NCBI GenBank assembly: GCA_949281375.1
Contig: CASDLT010000004.1
Span: 1-61,919, forward strand
Reading direction: 5' to 3'
Source: an uncultured Nitrosomonas sp.
GTDB taxonomy: Bacteria > Pseudomonadota > Gammaproteobacteria > Burkholderiales > Nitrosomonadaceae
DNA length: 61,919 bases
Part shown: positions 61,784 to 61,919 of the stretch, piece by piece
How the letters are laid out: each line of letters starts with the position of its first letter
Position numbering within the stretch: position 1 is the first letter of the stretch
Notes under the pieces: model-generated
What the model saw: the letters and a program-made list of their open reading frames with translations, nothing else
Database searches by the model: none
What the model was told of the DNA's origin: nothing
Position numbers and translations under genes: made by a program

Positions 61784-61919
61784 CCTTTGCAAAATAGCGT
61801 AAATTTTTTTGGAGCGTAATTCCCCGATTTATTTGTAAGTTACCGGGGATTTTTTGGTCAATTTTCTCCACACGAACAAGAAATATCCCTCAAAACCGGC
61901 TATTTCCGGTTGAGAGGAT
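61784..61919 (-). mobile_element. Possible end of an insertion sequence running off the right edge
   Basis: The complement ends in TGCAAAGGTCTC (61783-61795 region), which resembles the terminal repeat of some IS5-type elements. Before it, a minus-strand frame enters from the right edge, reads about 29 residues (PEIAGFEGYFLFVWRKLTKK) and stops at 61829-61831, as the C-terminus of a transposase would. Both signs are weak, and the sequence is cut by the window. Confidence 0.3.
61819..61856 (+). terminator. Hairpin with T run, candidate terminator
   Basis: ATTCCCCG at 61819-61826 pairs with CGGGGAT at 61844-61850, followed by TTTTTTGG. It may end a transcript or be part of an insertion-sequence end. 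Confidence 0.35.

Noticed and set aside
1..61919. CRISPR array, rRNA operon or prophage
   Set aside because: No regularly spaced direct repeats, no 16S/23S-like stretches, and no capsid, terminase, portal or integrase genes were found on either strand.

Overview
The window looks like a piece of a betaproteobacterial ammonia-oxidiser chromosome, close to Nitrosomonas. This is an inference. It rests on the conserved blocks rpsP-rimM-trmD-rplS and yqgE-ruvX-pyrR-pyrB-pyrC', a small exported protein with the repeat layout of the Nitrosomonas SmbP metal-binding protein, and the overall flavour of the proteins. No rRNA or complete tRNA gene is present.

Positions 1-10 kb are accessory and gene-poor. 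They hold an IS3-family element that splits a methyltransferase gene, a DsrE-like protein, and a sigma-54 activator divergent from a beta-carbonic-anhydrase/COS-hydrolase-like gene plus an FmdB zinc-ribbon gene. A near-perfect -24/-12 promoter precedes that pair, and a MITE-like repeat lies in its leader. A ParE/CopG-type toxin-antitoxin pair, a 3' tRNA fragment with terminator (a possible att scar) and small exported proteins follow.

Positions 9.3-21.9 kb form what I consider the most interesting unit: a phosphate-starvation (Pho) module. Four promoters carry PhoB-box-like heptamers repeated every 11 bp, followed after exactly 10 nt by a -10-like hexamer. They precede an exported protein of unknown function, phoB itself, a DUF3450-TtpC/ExbB-ExbB-ExbD-TonB-TPR operon leading into a 1073-residue TonB-dependent receptor, and an exported beta-helix-like protein. 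The layout suggests a dedicated, PhoB-controlled TonB2-type outer-membrane uptake machine for a phosphorus-containing substrate.

Positions 22-30 kb hold a galactokinase with altered signature residues beside remains of galT and of a glycosidase-like gene, then mutL, a DUF547 protein, corA and a YihY-type membrane protein. Positions 30.6-35.3 kb are a six-gene minus-strand operon that looks like a pathway for a CMP-activated keto-deoxy sugar. Positions 35.7-42 kb are plus-strand polysaccharide genes: glycosyltransferases, an FkbM methyltransferase, an O-antigen ligase/polymerase and two further methyltransferases.

Positions 42-61.8 kb are mostly housekeeping: DUF2024, IalB-like and ArsC-like proteins, ribosome and tRNA maturation genes, glcF, coq7, yqgE, ruvX, pyrimidine genes with an apparently inactive dihydroorotase, oligopeptidase A, mlaA, a flavoprotein reductase, yciB, yciI, a parvulin, alr, an lplT-like transporter and a family-4 uracil-DNA glycosylase. 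The right edge may run into another insertion sequence.
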